64,000 bases of DNA from Qipengyuania sphaerica (GTDB lineage Bacteria; Pseudomonadota; Alphaproteobacteria; Sphingomonadales; Sphingomonadaceae), in NCBI RefSeq assembly GCF_019711595.1, contig NZ_JAIGNR010000003.1, positions 186,001 through 250,000 of the forward strand, read 5' to 3'. Of this stretch, positions 41,211 through 50,904 are shown in pieces. The position numbers were made by a program, and so were the translations under genes. The notes beneath the pieces were generated by a model. It saw only the letters and a list, made by a program, of their open reading frames with translations, did no database searches and was not told the DNA's origin. Position 1 is the first letter of the stretch, and every line of letters begins with the position of its first letter.

Positions 41211-42950
41211 GTGACCTACACCCCCGCCACCCAGGACCAGCTGCTCGCCATCCGCGTGAATGCCGGCATCGAGGAGCTTGCCGAGAGCGAGAAATTCGCT
41301 GCCGCCGAGCCCGATATGGTCGAGGCCATCGTCGAGGGCGTAGGCCAGTTCGCCGCAGGAGAATTCGCACCACTCAACCGCGTGGGCGACCTCGAAGGTG
41401 CAAAGCTGGAGAACGGCGTTGTCCGCCTGCCCGACGGCTACGCCGGTGCCTATGCCGAATACGTCGCACAGGGCTGGAACGCGATCGCTTCCCCTGGAGA
41501 ATTTGGCGGCCAGGGCCTGCCCTTCACGCTCGCCTGCAACGTGCTCGAGAACCTCGGCACGGCGAATATGGCGTTCAATCTCCTGCCCATGCTGAGCGTG
41601 GGCGCGATCGAGGCGCTCGAGCATCATGGCTCTAAAGAACTGCAGCAAAAATACCTGCCCGACCTGGTGAGCGGGAAATGGTCGGGCACGATGAACCTGA
41701 CCGAGCCGCAGGCAGGATCGGATGTCGGGGCGCTGCGCACGACCGCAAGGCCCGTCACCGAAGGCGAGCACGCAGGCAAATACCTGATCAAGGGCCAGAA
41801 AATCTACATCACTTGGGGTGAGCACGAACTGGCGGAAAACATCATCCACCTCGTCCTCGCACGTCTCCCTGATGCGCCCGATGGGAGCCGGGGTATCTCG
41901 CTCTTCATCGTGCCGAAGTATCACGTAAAATCAGATGGTTCTCTGGGTGCGCACAACGACCTTCGCTGCGTCAGCCTCGAACACAAGCTCGGCATCAATG
42001 CCTCGCCTACCTGCGTGATGAGCTATGGCGACAATGACGAATGTATCGGCGAACTGGTCGGCGCAGAGAACCGCGGCCTCGCCGCCATGTTCACGATGAT
42101 GAACAATGCACGCATCAATGTCGGCAACCAGGGCGTGCAGATCGCCGAACGCGCCACGCAGCAGGCGCTTCGCTATGCGCAAGAGCGTGTGCAATCGGCG
42201 CGCGCCGGTTCGCCCGAGAAGTCGCCCGTTTCGATCATCGAACACCCCGATGTGCGCCGCATGTTGCTACGGATGAAGGCGCTGACCGAAGGCGCACGGG
42301 CGCTGCTCTACTACACCGCCGGTCAGGTCGACCGTGGCGTGCTGGGCGACGAGGCCGCAAGGGCACGCGGCGAGGTGCTCACCCCGCTTATCAAGGCTTG
42401 GGGTACCGATATCGGCATCGAGGTCGCCAGCCTCGGAGTGCAGGTCCACGGCGGCATGGGCTTCATCGAGGAAACCGGCGCGGCCCAGCACTGGCGCGAT
42501 TCGCGGATCGCGCCGATTTACGAGGGTACCAACGGTATCCAGGCGGCGGACCTGGTCACGCGCAAGCTTGGTCTCAATGACGGTGATGCGCTGCTGGGCC
42601 TGATCAGAGACATCGCTCGCGATTGCAGCGAACGCCCCACCCTCGTCGCCTTGGCGCAGGATTGCGAGGCGATCGCCCAGTGGATGCGTTCCGAGGCCAG
42701 CCTCGACGACCGGCTCGCGGGAAGCGTGCCCTTCTGCACCATGCTGGCTGTCACGACAGCGAGCTGGCAGCTGGTCCGTCAGCTCCGCGCGGTCGAAGGC
42801 GGTGCCGCTCCGGCCCTCGCCACGGCCAAAGCGGCCAGCGTGCGCTTTTTCCTCGATCGGATCGTGCCGGAAGCGGCCGGACTGAAGGCCGCGGCAACGG
42901 CAGGGGCGCAGCCGCTCTACGATATCCCGACTGAAGCACTGCTCGCCTAG
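41211..42950 (+). CDS. Acyl-CoA dehydrogenase (large, DmdC-like subgroup)
   Basis: This FAD enzyme introduces the alpha-beta double bond into an acyl-CoA. The 579-residue protein has the FAD-binding MNLTEPQAGSDVGALRT, the C-terminal VHGGMGFIEETGAAQHWRDS and IYEGTNGIQAADLVTRKL, and an extra C-terminal domain typical of the 3-methylmercaptopropionyl-CoA dehydrogenase-like group. Substrate cannot be fixed from sequence. GTG start at 41211. It overlaps the convergent sorbosone-dehydrogenase-like gene by 4 bp. Confidence 0.88.
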   Translation: MTYTPATQDQLLAIRVNAGIEELAESEKFAAAEPDMVEAIVEGVGQFAAGEFAPLNRVGDLEGAKLENGVVRLPDGYAGAYAEYVAQGWNAIASPGEFGGQGLPFTLACNVLENLGTANMAFNLLPMLSVGAIEALEHHGSKELQQKYLPDLVSGKWSGTMNLTEPQAGSDVGALRTTARPVTEGEHAGKYLIKGQKIYITWGEHELAENIIHLVLARLPDAPDGSRGISLFIVPKYHVKSDGSLGAHNDLRCVSLEHKLGINASPTCVMSYGDNDECIGELVGAENRGLAAMFTMMNNARINVGNQGVQIAERATQQALRYAQERVQSARAGSPEKSPVSIIEHPDVRRMLLRMKALTEGARALLYYTAGQVDRGVLGDEAARARGEVLTPLIKAWGTDIGIEVASLGVQVHGGMGFIEETGAAQHWRDSRIAPIYEGTNGIQAADLVTRKLGLNDGDALLGLIRDIARDCSERPTLVALAQDCEAIAQWMRSEASLDDRLAGSVPFCTMLAVTTASWQLVRQLRAVEGGAAPALATAKAASVRFFLDRIVPEAAGLKAAATAGAQPLYDIPTEALLA

Positions 42951-44398
42951 TCAGCGGTCACTTCGCGGGCATAATCGTCGTCGCCGAAACTGGCGCTCTG
43001 GCCGCGCAATTCGCGCCTGGGAGGGAGACGCTGGCCGGTCACACGCTCGATGGCGCTTTGCGGCGTCGCGCCGGGCGATGAAACGCGCCAGATTATGCCT
43101 GCAGTGTCGTCGCTGACGAGAAGCGAACCGTCACCGGCCCACTCCACCCAGGTCGGGCGCCCTCGCGTATCGCCATTTTCCTTAAGGAAGCCGGTCAGCA
43201 CCGGGACGGGTTTGCCTTGCGGGTTTCCGCGTCCGTCGAAAGCCACGTAGACCACGTCATAGCCAGAAGGCGGCTTGCGGTTCCACGAACCATGGCGCGC
43301 GATGAAGGCGCCGCTGCCGAACCTCTCTCCGAGAGCCGCGCCTTCCTTGCTGAAGACGAAGCCCAGCGCCGCGACATGCGGGCCGAGCGCATATTCGGGC
43401 CGACGAACGTAGCTGATATAGTCGGGCGCCGGCTCTTTGACGCGGCGATCGTAATTGTCACCGAAATAAACCCAGGGCCAGCCGTATTGCGCGCCAACGG
43501 GCACATTGGTGAGGTAATCGGGGACGAGGTCGCTGCCGAGCATGTCGCGCTCGTTCACCGTGGTCCAGAGTTCGCCCGACCAGGGGCTGAAATCGAGGCC
43601 ATTGGCATTGCGCAGCCCGCCTGCGAACTGGCGACGGCTGCCGCTGGCCAGGTCGACTTCCCAGATCAGCGCGCGGCCTTCCTCGGCCTCCATGCCCTTG
43701 TCGCCGATGTTGGTGTCGGACCCGACCGCAATATAGAGTTTCTCGCCATCCGGATCGATTTCGAGATTGCGCATCCAGTGGCCGCCGCCCCCGGCAAGTT
43801 CTGTGACCCTGCGCGGTTCTGCCGTAATTCTGTCACCACCGAGTTCATAAGGGAAAGCAAGCACCTCGTCGTGGTTTGCGATGTAGAGCGTATCGTCGGC
43901 CCAGGCGATGCCTGAAGGCGAATCGAGGCCGTCGACCAGAACGCTCCTAGTTTCAGCCGTGCCGTCACCGTCTGTATCGCGGAGGAGAACCACCTGGTTG
44001 GCTGAAGGACCGTTCGCCCCGGCCTTGGTCATGAGCATGTTGGCGATCCAGCCCGTAAGCCCCCCGCCCTTCTGGTTGGGTGAACGGGTAAGCGAAACGA
44101 GGATATCGCCATTTGGAAGCGCATAGAGCGTGCGCGGGTGGTCGAGCCCTTCGGCGAAACGCTGGACGGCCAGTCCTTCCGCCGCGACGGGTTTCTCTCC
44201 ATCTGCCCAGCCCACCGGATCGGCAATCGCAACCGTCGGGAAGGTTTCAGCGTCGGGATCTTGCAGGGTGGGATCGGTTCCGGTCACCTCGTCAAAGGGA
44301 ACATCGGCGGTATCCCCCCTGGTCACAGCGTAGGCGAAGATCGCTAGGATCACGATCAGGACGAGGAGGGCGATGCCCAGCTTCTTGAGGATGCTCAT
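42947..44398 (-). CDS. Membrane-anchored PQQ-type sugar (sorbosone) dehydrogenase-like protein
   Basis: The 483-residue protein has an N-terminal membrane anchor (LGIALLVLIVILAIFAYAV), then a six-bladed beta-propeller of the soluble glucose/sorbosone dehydrogenase class, with GLDHPRTLYALPNGDILVS, GGGGHWMRNLEIDPDG, GLRNANGLDFSP and ARHGSWNRKPPSGYDV. Such proteins oxidise aldoses with PQQ in the periplasm. I see no PQQ synthesis genes in the window, so the cofactor remains an assumption. Confidence 0.82.
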   Translation of the reverse strand: MSILKKLGIALLVLIVILAIFAYAVTRGDTADVPFDEVTGTDPTLQDPDAETFPTVAIADPVGWADGEKPVAAEGLAVQRFAEGLDHPRTLYALPNGDILVSLTRSPNQKGGGLTGWIANMLMTKAGANGPSANQVVLLRDTDGDGTAETRSVLVDGLDSPSGIAWADDTLYIANHDEVLAFPYELGGDRITAEPRRVTELAGGGGHWMRNLEIDPDGEKLYIAVGSDTNIGDKGMEAEEGRALIWEVDLASGSRRQFAGGLRNANGLDFSPWSGELWTTVNERDMLGSDLVPDYLTNVPVGAQYGWPWVYFGDNYDRRVKEPAPDYISYVRRPEYALGPHVAALGFVFSKEGAALGERFGSGAFIARHGSWNRKPPSGYDVVYVAFDGRGNPQGKPVPVLTGFLKENGDTRGRPTWVEWAGDGSLLVSDDTAGIIWRVSSPGATPQSAIERVTGQRLPPRRELRGQSASFGDDDYAREVTAD

Positions 44399-44474
44399 GG
44401 CTTATCGTTAGGACAGCCCCGCCCGTCCCGCAATCTCCCTTGCGATTGCCGCACTTGCGCCTAGATGCCCTCCC

Positions 44475-44957
44475 ATGTTCGATTTTCGCCCCGCAGACGA
44501 CTGCCCCAAGCCCGAAGCCTATCGCCAGCTCCATGATGCGGCCGAGGCGCTGACCGCCGGTGAGCCGGATGCCGTGGCGAACATGGCCAATATCGCGGCG
44601 CTCCTGTGGGATTTCCTGCCCGACATGAACTGGGCGGGGTTTTATCGCATGGTCGATGGCGAACTCGTGCTCGGCCCCTTCATGGGCCGGCCCGCCTGCA
44701 TCCGTATCCCGCTCGGCAAGGGCGTCTGCGGCGTTGCGGCACAGGATGGGGCGACGCAGCTCGTTGAAGACGTCCACGCCTTCCCCGGCCACATCGCCTG
44801 CGACGCTGTCACGAATTCGGAACTTGTCGTGCCCGTCCTGCGCAATGGCGACGTCGTGGCGGTGATCGATCTCGACAGCCCGTCCAAGGCGCGCTTTGAC
44901 AGTGAAGATCGCGCAGGAATTGAACGGCTTGCCGAGATTATTTCCCAGCGGATATGA
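44475..44957 (+). CDS. msrC: Free methionine-(R)-sulfoxide reductase (GAF domain)
   Basis: This GAF-fold enzyme reduces free Met-(R)-sulfoxide. The 160-residue protein keeps the three redox cysteines at 75, 85 and 109 (RPACIRIPLGKGVCGVAA, HIACDA), with the E. coli spacing, and the core LGPFMGRPACIRI and SELVVPVLRNGDVVAVIDLDS. It converges with parB with 3 bp between stops. Confidence 0.92.
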   Translation: MFDFRPADDCPKPEAYRQLHDAAEALTAGEPDAVANMANIAALLWDFLPDMNWAGFYRMVDGELVLGPFMGRPACIRIPLGKGVCGVAAQDGATQLVEDVHAFPGHIACDAVTNSELVVPVLRNGDVVAVIDLDSPSKARFDSEDRAGIERLAEIISQRI

Positions 44958-44960
44958 AGA

Positions 44961-45899
44961 TCAGATATCGCCGCCGGTCAGGCGCTGGCAGATGAGATCC
45001 AGCTGATCGAGCGTGCGGTAGCCGATCGTCACGGTGCCGTTTCCAGGCGCTCCTTCGGTCTTGATCCGGACCGGAAGGCCGAGAAATTCCTCGAGATGCC
45101 CCTGCACTGCCGCGATATCGGCGTCGTTCTCGCTCGTGGCGACGGACGGCGCACCGGTGGACCGCGCCTTTTTCGGCTTTTCGCCACGCGCAAGTTTTTC
45201 GACCTCGCGGACCGAGAGATTGTCATTCACGGCCCTGCGCGCGATGGCTGCCGCTTCCTCGTTCCCGATCAGGGGCTTGGCGTGCCCCATCGAGAGGCGA
45301 CCTTCGGCAAGCATATCAAGCACTTCCTCGGGAAGCCCGAGCAACCGCTGGAAGTTCGCTACATGGCTGCGCGACTTGTCGACGAGCTTGGCGATTTCCG
45401 CCTGGGTCATGCCCTCGTCTTCGGAAAGCTTGTGATAGGCGCGCGCCTCTTCCACCGGGTTGAGGTCTTCGCGCTGCAGGTTCTCGATCAGCGAGATTGC
45501 GACGATCTCTCTCTGGTCGAGATCGCGGACGATCGCCGGGATCGCGTGCAGCCGTGCCCGCTGTGCGGCACGCCAACGGCGCTCACCGGCAACGAGCTGG
45601 TAACCCGCACCCTTTGCCGTCACGATGACGGGCTGAATGACGCCGCGCTGGGCGATCGAGGCGGCAAGCTGGTCGAGCGCCTCGTCATCGAAGCGCGTGC
45701 GCGGTTGCCCGGGCAGCGGGCTGATGTCAGCCACGGGAATGGATGCCAGCCCCTCACCCGAAGGTCCGGCAGAAGCAGGCGCAATCTCGTTGCTTTCGTT
45801 ACCTTTTTCGCGGACCAGCGGCTCTTCCCGCTGGATTTCGCCCATCAGCGCTCCGAGGCCGCGGCCGAGTTTCTTCTTGCGATCGATGGCGGCGCTCAT
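44961..45899 (-). CDS. parB: Chromosome-partitioning protein ParB
   Basis: ParB is a CTP-dependent clamp that loads at parS and spreads on origin-proximal DNA. The 312-residue protein has an N-terminal ParA-interacting segment (KKLGRGLGALMGEI), the CTP-binding domain (QPRTRFDDEALDQLAASI, VAGERRWRAAQRA), a helix-turn-helix for parS (MTQAEIAKLVDKSRSHVANFQRLLGLP), and a C-terminal dimer domain. ATG at 45899 overlaps the parA stop (ATGA). Four parS sites lie 0.8-4 kb upstream. Confidence 0.97.
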   Translation of the reverse strand: MSAAIDRKKKLGRGLGALMGEIQREEPLVREKGNESNEIAPASAGPSGEGLASIPVADISPLPGQPRTRFDDEALDQLAASIAQRGVIQPVIVTAKGAGYQLVAGERRWRAAQRARLHAIPAIVRDLDQREIVAISLIENLQREDLNPVEEARAYHKLSEDEGMTQAEIAKLVDKSRSHVANFQRLLGLPEEVLDMLAEGRLSMGHAKPLIGNEEAAAIARRAVNDNLSVREVEKLARGEKPKKARSTGAPSVATSENDADIAAVQGHLEEFLGLPVRIKTEGAPGNGTVTIGYRTLDQLDLICQRLTGGDI

Positions 45900-46684
45900 G
45901 CGGCTTTCCTCTTCTCGGGCAGGCGGCCGATCAGCTCGCGCGCAAGTCCGATATAGGCGCGGCTGCCGGGGCAGTTATGGTCATAGATCAGGGCGGGCAT
46001 TCCGTGGCTCGGCGCCTCGGACAGCCGCACGTTACGCGGGATGACGTTCTCGAACACGAGATTGCCGAGGCAATCGCGTACATCGTCCGCAACCTGGTCG
46101 GTCAGGCGATTGCGGCGGTCGAACATGGTCAGCGCGATACCGACGATGCCCAAATCGGGATTGAAGCGCTGCTGGATGCGCTCGACGGTCTGGAGCAGCT
46201 GGCTGAGCCCCTCCAGCGCAAAGAATTCGCACTGCAGCGGCACCATGAGTGTATCTGCCGCACCGAGCGCATTGAGTGTCAGCAGACCGAGCGAAGGCGG
46301 GCAATCGATGAAGGCAATGTCGTAACCGCTGAAACCGGCCTGCGGAGCGTTCAGCGCCTTTTGCAGGCGGTGCGTGCGGTCTTCGACCGAAACCAGCTCC
46401 ACTTCTGCACCAGACAGGTCCTGCGTGGCGGGAACGATATCGAGACCCGGAATATCGGTTGGCTGGGCCGCCTGGGCCAAAGTGGCGTCGCCGACGAGAA
46501 GGTCGTAGCTGGTGTATTCGCGCGCCGCATTTTCGATGCCAAGGCCGGTCGACGCGTTACCCTGCGGATCCATATCGATCAGGAGGGTTTTCCAACCCGA
46601 GGCCGCCATGGCCGTCGCGATATTGATCGCGGTCGTGGTCTTGCCCACTCCGCCTTTCTGGTTCGCAATGGCAATTGTGATCAT
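45896..46684 (-). CDS. parA: Chromosome-partitioning ATPase ParA
   Basis: ParA forms ATP-dependent DNA-bound dimers whose gradient pulls ParB-parS complexes to the pole. The 262-residue protein has the deviant Walker A KGGVGKTTTAIN (11-22), FIDCPPSLGLLTLNAL (Walker B region), and TMFDRRNRLTDQVADDVR. ATGA overlaps on both sides join it to rsmG and parB. Confidence 0.97.
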   Translation of the reverse strand: MITIAIANQKGGVGKTTTAINIATAMAASGWKTLLIDMDPQGNASTGLGIENAAREYTSYDLLVGDATLAQAAQPTDIPGLDIVPATQDLSGAEVELVSVEDRTHRLQKALNAPQAGFSGYDIAFIDCPPSLGLLTLNALGAADTLMVPLQCEFFALEGLSQLLQTVERIQQRFNPDLGIVGIALTMFDRRNRLTDQVADDVRDCLGNLVFENVIPRNVRLSEAPSHGMPALIYDHNCPGSRAYIGLARELIGRLPEKRKAA

Positions 46685-47313
46685 TTTCCCGTCCCTATCT
46701 TGCCCTTGCCGACAACGATCCCGGCCTCATCGTCTGTCCGCGATTGTTCCACGTGGAACATTTTGCGCAGATTGCGCGGCAGTTCTTCGACTTCTTGCGC
46801 CGCCGAACGCCCTTTCGGCAACACCCAATGCGTGCCGGCTGTGGAGAAGCGTGAGGATAAGCTGAGCAGTTTTGGCAGCGGTGCAAAGGCGCGGGCCGAG
46901 ATTACCGCGGCTTTTCGAGTGTCGACAAGTTCGAGGCGTTTTCCCTCGATTTCGCAATTTGGGAGCCCCAGTCGGTCGGTCATTCGCGAAAGCCACTCCA
47001 CCCGGCGCTTGCGCGATTCGACGAGAACGGTCGGATCTTCGGGCCTGAAGACGGCGATAACGAGGCCGGGAAAGCCTGCTCCGCTTCCGAGATCGAACCA
47101 CGCGCCGCGTGTTCCACGTGGAACATAGGCGAGGAGCTGAGACGAATCGGCAAAGTGCCGAACCCAAGTCTCGTCGAGCGAACCGCGGGACACGAGGTTT
47201 TGCCGCTCGTTCTCCTCGCGCAGCGCCGCTGCAAGAAGCTCGAGCTTTTCGATCGCCTCCCTGCCCCCGATCGCTTCGATAGCCTCGCGGGCGGCTGCTT
47301 CCGTGCGGATCAT
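46681..47313 (-). CDS. rsmG: 16S rRNA G527 N7-methyltransferase
   Basis: RsmG methylates G527 of 16S rRNA with S-adenosylmethionine; loss gives low-level streptomycin resistance. The 210-residue protein has [18 protein letters not shown] and the later [20 protein letters not shown] of the family. Two perfect parS sites are part of its coding sequence: one encodes VPRGT near residues 63-68, the other MFHVEQ near 184-189. ATGA overlaps link it to mnmG and parA. Confidence 0.95.
   Translation of the reverse strand: MIRTEAAAREAIEAIGGREAIEKLELLAAALREENERQNLVSRGSLDETWVRHFADSSQLLAYVPRGTRGAWFDLGSGAGFPGLVIAVFRPEDPTVLVESRKRRVEWLSRMTDRLGLPNCEIEGKRLELVDTRKAAVISARAFAPLPKLLSLSSRFSTAGTHWVLPKGRSAAQEVEELPRNLRKMFHVEQSRTDDEAGIVVGKGKIGTGK
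46745..46760. other. parS site 1 (perfect palindrome)
   Basis: TGTTCCACGTGGAACA, a perfect 16-bp palindrome matching the bacterial parS consensus, lies inside the 3' part of rsmG. Confidence 0.93.
47110..47125. other. parS site 2 (perfect palindrome)
   Basis: TGTTCCACGTGGAACA again, inside the 5' half of rsmG, 365 bp from site 1. Confidence 0.93.
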
Positions 47314-49163
47314 GCTGCGCGCTCTTCAAGGCGGCGAGCGTGGACCAGCAGGGCCGCTAGCGCAGCCGGAGTGATGCCGGGAACACGGCCCGCCGCCGAA
47401 AGCGTCTCTGGTTGGGCGCGCGACAGCCGCTCGACCATTTCGTTCGAGAGACCGGGGACGCGGTCGTATGGGAAATCCTGCGGCAGGCGCAATTGCTCGC
47501 CCGCCTTCAGGTCTCGCAGCTCCGCTTCCTGGCGCACGAGGTAGGGCTCGTAGATCGTATCCTCGACCATCTCGACCGTCAGCGCATCCTGCGGATCGAG
47601 CCCACCCACGATGCGCGAAAGATCGTCAATCGAGATCTGGCCACCCCTGAGCCATTCGCGCAGTCGCTGCGAGCCACGGTCGGCCTTGGCGCTTATCCCG
47701 CCTTCGACCAGCTCATTGGCATGCACTTCCTCGTCGAGCTTGTTGTCGATCACCGAGCGCCGCGCTTCGCGGGTGGCGAACCAATCGGCCCGCTCCTTCC
47801 CGACCAGACCCGCTTCGATACCCAGGCCTGTCAGGCGCGTGTCGGCATTGGCGGCACGCAGGCGCAGGCGGTACTCGGCACGGGCCGTGAGCATCCGATA
47901 AGGCTCGCTGACACCTTGAAGCGTCAGGTCGTCGACCATAACGGCGATATAGGAATTCGAACGGTCCAGCCCGACCGGCTCGCGGCCCAATACCTTCGCC
48001 GCGGCATTCATCCCCGCAACGAGCCCCTGCGCGGCTGCCTCTTCATACCCCGTCGTCCCATTGATCTGGCCAGCACAATAGAGGCCCGGGATCGTCCTCA
48101 GCTCAAGGCTCGGCCGCAGTGCGCGCGGATCGATGTGGTCGTATTCCACCGCATAGCCAGGCACTGCCATTTCCACGCGTTCGAGACCCTTCATCGCACG
48201 GAGCATGTCATGCTGCACATCGACCGGGAGCGAGGTGCTGATACCGTTGGGATAGACCAGCTGGGTAGACAGGCCCTCGGGCTCAAGGAAGATCTGGTGA
48301 CCCTCGCGATCACCGAACCGGTGGATCTTGTCCTCAATAGAGGGGCAATAGCGGGGTCCTGCCGCGCCAATCGCACCCGAAAAAAGCGGCGAACGGTCGA
48401 GATTGGCGCGGATGATATCATGCGCCTCGCGGTTGGTGCGGGTGATGGCACAGAAGACCTGCGGGTTGGTCCTGGCAGTGCTGAGCGAGGACATCGTCCA
48501 GCTTTCGCGGTCCGAGGGCTGTTCTTCCAATGACGCCCAGTCGATGGTTCTCCCGTCGAGGCGCGGCGGCGTCCCCGTCTTGAGCCTCGCCATGGGAAGC
48601 TCGGCTTCGCGCAACTGATCGGCCAGGGCCCTCGCGGCATTCTCGCCTATACGCCCACCTTCGAAACGTTCTTCGCCCCGGAAAAGAGTCCCTCCCAGGA
48701 AGGTGCCGGTGCAGAGCACTACCGCCGATGAGGAAATTGCAATGCCGTCGGCAAGGTTCAGGCCAGTCACCCGCTCGCCCGCCAGACGAAGTGACGCAGC
48801 CTCGCCTTCGATCAATGTCAGGTTGGCCTGATCTGATACGATCGCCTGGACAGCCGCGTGAAAGAGCGCACGGTCGGCCTGGACGCGCGGTCCCCATACC
48901 GCACTCCCCTTGGAGCGGTTGAGCATCCGGTAGTGTATTGCCGCCGAGTCTGCCGCACGACCGATCACCCCGTCGAGGGCATCGACCTCGCGTACGAGAT
49001 GACCTTTTCCCAGTCCGCCGATCGCAGGGTTGCAGCTCATTGCCCCGATCTTCGTCAGGTCAAAACTGACGAGTGCCGTCTGCGCACCCATTCGCGCCGA
49101 GGCGCAGGCCGCCTCGACACCGGCATGTCCGCCGCCGATGACTATGACATCGAAATTCCGCAT
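47310..49163 (-). CDS. mnmG: tRNA uridine-34 5-carboxymethylaminomethyl modification enzyme MnmG
   Basis: MnmG works with MnmE to modify the wobble uridine of several tRNAs, using FAD, tetrahydrofolate and NADH. The 617-residue protein has FAD-binding [20 protein letters not shown] (about 7-26), [13 protein letters not shown], and [22 protein letters not shown]. It lies 84 bp after mnmE and overlaps rsmG by ATGA. Confidence 0.97.
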   Translation of the reverse strand: MRNFDVIVIGGGHAGVEAACASARMGAQTALVSFDLTKIGAMSCNPAIGGLGKGHLVREVDALDGVIGRAADSAAIHYRMLNRSKGSAVWGPRVQADRALFHAAVQAIVSDQANLTLIEGEAASLRLAGERVTGLNLADGIAISSSAVVLCTGTFLGGTLFRGEERFEGGRIGENAARALADQLREAELPMARLKTGTPPRLDGRTIDWASLEEQPSDRESWTMSSLSTARTNPQVFCAITRTNREAHDIIRANLDRSPLFSGAIGAAGPRYCPSIEDKIHRFGDREGHQIFLEPEGLSTQLVYPNGISTSLPVDVQHDMLRAMKGLERVEMAVPGYAVEYDHIDPRALRPSLELRTIPGLYCAGQINGTTGYEEAAAQGLVAGMNAAAKVLGREPVGLDRSNSYIAVMVDDLTLQGVSEPYRMLTARAEYRLRLRAANADTRLTGLGIEAGLVGKERADWFATREARRSVIDNKLDEEVHANELVEGGISAKADRGSQRLREWLRGGQISIDDLSRIVGGLDPQDALTVEMVEDTIYEPYLVRQEAELRDLKAGEQLRLPQDFPYDRVPGLSNEMVERLSRAQPETLSAAGRVPGITPAALAALLVHARRLEERAA

Positions 49164-49230
49164 GGCCGCGCCGATAACGCAAAGGCGCCGGTATTCAAAG
49201 CGGAGGTTGATTCTCAGCGGCTACAAGCGA

Positions 49231-49246
49231 TGTTCCACGTGGAACA
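49231..49246. other. parS site 3 (perfect palindrome)
   Basis: TGTTCCACGTGGAACA in the mnmE-mnmG gap, 1 bp past the mnmE stop codon. It is the only one of the four sites outside coding sequence. Confidence 0.93.
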
Positions 49247-49247
49247 C

Positions 49248-50522
49248 TCACTTGCCGATGCAGAATCTTCCGAACAGCGCATCGAGCATATCTTCGGTCG
49301 AGTGCCGTCCCTGAAGCCGGTCGAGCGCAACGCGCGCCAGCCGAAGGCGCTCGCCAATAAGAAGGGGGTCGGAATGCTCTTCAATCCCGCTCACCGCCGA
49401 ATGCGCCTCTTCAAGAGCTGCATGCTGGCGCCGGTTCAGAGCCGCTGCATCCGGTTTCGGAAGCAACGACCTTGCTTCCGTCACCAATGCGCCTGTCAGC
49501 TCGGCCACCCCCGCACCGGTTACTGCTGAAACGACATGATCAGGTGAGGACTTGCCCTGCCCCTCGAGGTCGCAGCGGGAAGCAATCTCCCACGACCCGG
49601 CCGGACCCTGGCCCTCGAGGCCAAGCCACAAAACTATGTCGGCCTTCTCGATCTCACCGCGCGCCTTTCCGATACCGATCTTCTCGATCTCTCCGGCGCC
49701 GTCCTCGCGGAGGCCTGCAGTGTCGACCAGAACGAAAGGCACACCCGAAATCCCGACCGGTCGCTCGATCACGTCGCGAGTGGTGCCCGCCTCTTCGGAT
49801 ACAATTGCTGCGCCCTCATCAAGGATCGCGTTGAACAAGGATGATTTACCGGAATTGGGAGGGCCGGCGAAAACCACACGTACACCATCGCGGAGCCTCT
49901 CCGATCGGGGGGCTTCCAGAACTTCTCGCCATTCCTCTGCAAGCGCCGAAAGTTCCACGTGAAACATTTCCGGCAGACCTCCGACATCGTCTTCATCGTC
50001 GAAGTCCAAAACTGCCTCAACCAGGGCAGACAGATTGAGAAGCCTTCCGCGCCAACCCTCTATCCGGCGGGACAGGGCACCGCCAGCCGCCGCCTGTGCA
50101 GCGCGACGCTGAAGTTCGGTTTCCGCCGCGAGCAAATCACCTAGCCCCTCGGCTTCGGCAAGATCGATCACCCCGTTTGCAAAGGCGCGGCGCGTGAACT
50201 CGCCAGGCTCTGCCCTTCGTAGCCCTTCGATGGTCGCCAGCGCATTCTCGATCGCGGACACGACCGCCCTGCCCCCGTGGCAGTGGAATTCGGCAAGGTC
50301 CTCACCCGTGGCCGTTCGTGGCCCGGGAAACCACAGGAGAAGACCGCGATCCAGTTCGCGCCCCTCGGAATCGTTCAATGTTCTCAGGCTTGCACGGCGA
50401 GGCTCGGGAATGCTGCCTGCCAATTGCTCGATCGCCTGCCTTACCCCGGGGCCGCTGATCCGCACCACCCCGATCGCAGCGGGCGGCGCTCCGCTCGACA
50501 GGGCGAAGATGGTGTCGGTCAT
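49248..50522 (-). CDS. mnmE: tRNA modification GTPase MnmE
   Basis: MnmE is the GTPase partner of MnmG. The 424-residue protein has the N-terminal tetrahydrofolate domain (SSGAPPAAIGVVRISGPG, FHCHGGRAVVSAI), the inserted Ras-like G domain with GPPNSGKSSL (about 216), DTAGLRE and the VSAVTGAGV loop, and the C-terminal CIGK with its essential Cys. It is a little shorter than E. coli MnmE (454). A MFHVE segment near residue 186 is encoded by a degenerate parS and may be a local insertion. Confidence 0.96.
   Translation of the reverse strand: MTDTIFALSSGAPPAAIGVVRISGPGVRQAIEQLAGSIPEPRRASLRTLNDSEGRELDRGLLLWFPGPRTATGEDLAEFHCHGGRAVVSAIENALATIEGLRRAEPGEFTRRAFANGVIDLAEAEGLGDLLAAETELQRRAAQAAAGGALSRRIEGWRGRLLNLSALVEAVLDFDDEDDVGGLPEMFHVELSALAEEWREVLEAPRSERLRDGVRVVFAGPPNSGKSSLFNAILDEGAAIVSEEAGTTRDVIERPVGISGVPFVLVDTAGLREDGAGEIEKIGIGKARGEIEKADIVLWLGLEGQGPAGSWEIASRCDLEGQGKSSPDHVVSAVTGAGVAELTGALVTEARSLLPKPDAAALNRRQHAALEEAHSAVSGIEEHSDPLLIGERLRLARVALDRLQGRHSTEDMLDALFGRFCIGK
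49951..49966. other. parS site 4 (degenerate)
   Basis: AGTTCCACGTGAAACA differs from the perfect site at two positions (first base and one in the right arm). The right half matches the TTTCACGTGAAA variant of other bacteria. It lies inside mnmE, 6.6 kb from the putative oriC. Confidence 0.75.
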
Positions 50523-50537
50523 CGGCTATAGCGTGCG

Positions 50538-50804
50538 TCAGTCGGCGTCGGAGGTGTCGGGCTTCTTCGGCGGTGTGCGAGCGGCCTGGGCGCCTTCCAT
50601 GAAGCTCTGGAACAGCTTGAAGCCGGCCTGCCCCATCGGCGCGAGCTGCTTTGCGTATTCCTGCAGCTGGTCGGTGCTCGAAACGCCCTTCATCGCCTTC
50701 GACATCATGTCGACATAGATGTCGTTTGCCTTGCCCACGTCGGGCAACCCCATGAAGGTCCGCGCCTCTTCGGGCGTGCAGTCGATTTCGATATGGACCT
50801 TCAT
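50538..50804 (-). CDS. DUF6489 family protein
   Basis: This 88-residue protein (MKVHIEIDCTPEEARTFMGLPDV at the start) belongs to a small sphingomonad family annotated as DUF6489; the function is unknown. It has no signal peptide, is mostly helical and ends in a Pro/Lys/Asp-rich tail. GGAGGA stands 6 bp before the ATG. It is the first gene of the leftward mnmE-to-parB series, 15 bp before mnmE. Confidence 0.8.
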   Translation of the reverse strand: MKVHIEIDCTPEEARTFMGLPDVGKANDIYVDMMSKAMKGVSSTDQLQEYAKQLAPMGQAGFKLFQSFMEGAQAARTPPKKPDTSDAD

Positions 50805-50904
50805 GCCGTTTCCTCCGTTAGGGTCTTGTATGCGCCCATCTGGGCCTCCATGCCGCGTTATGCAAGCATAAGACACTCAAGCGAAGAGAGAGGGAAATCC
50901 AGCG

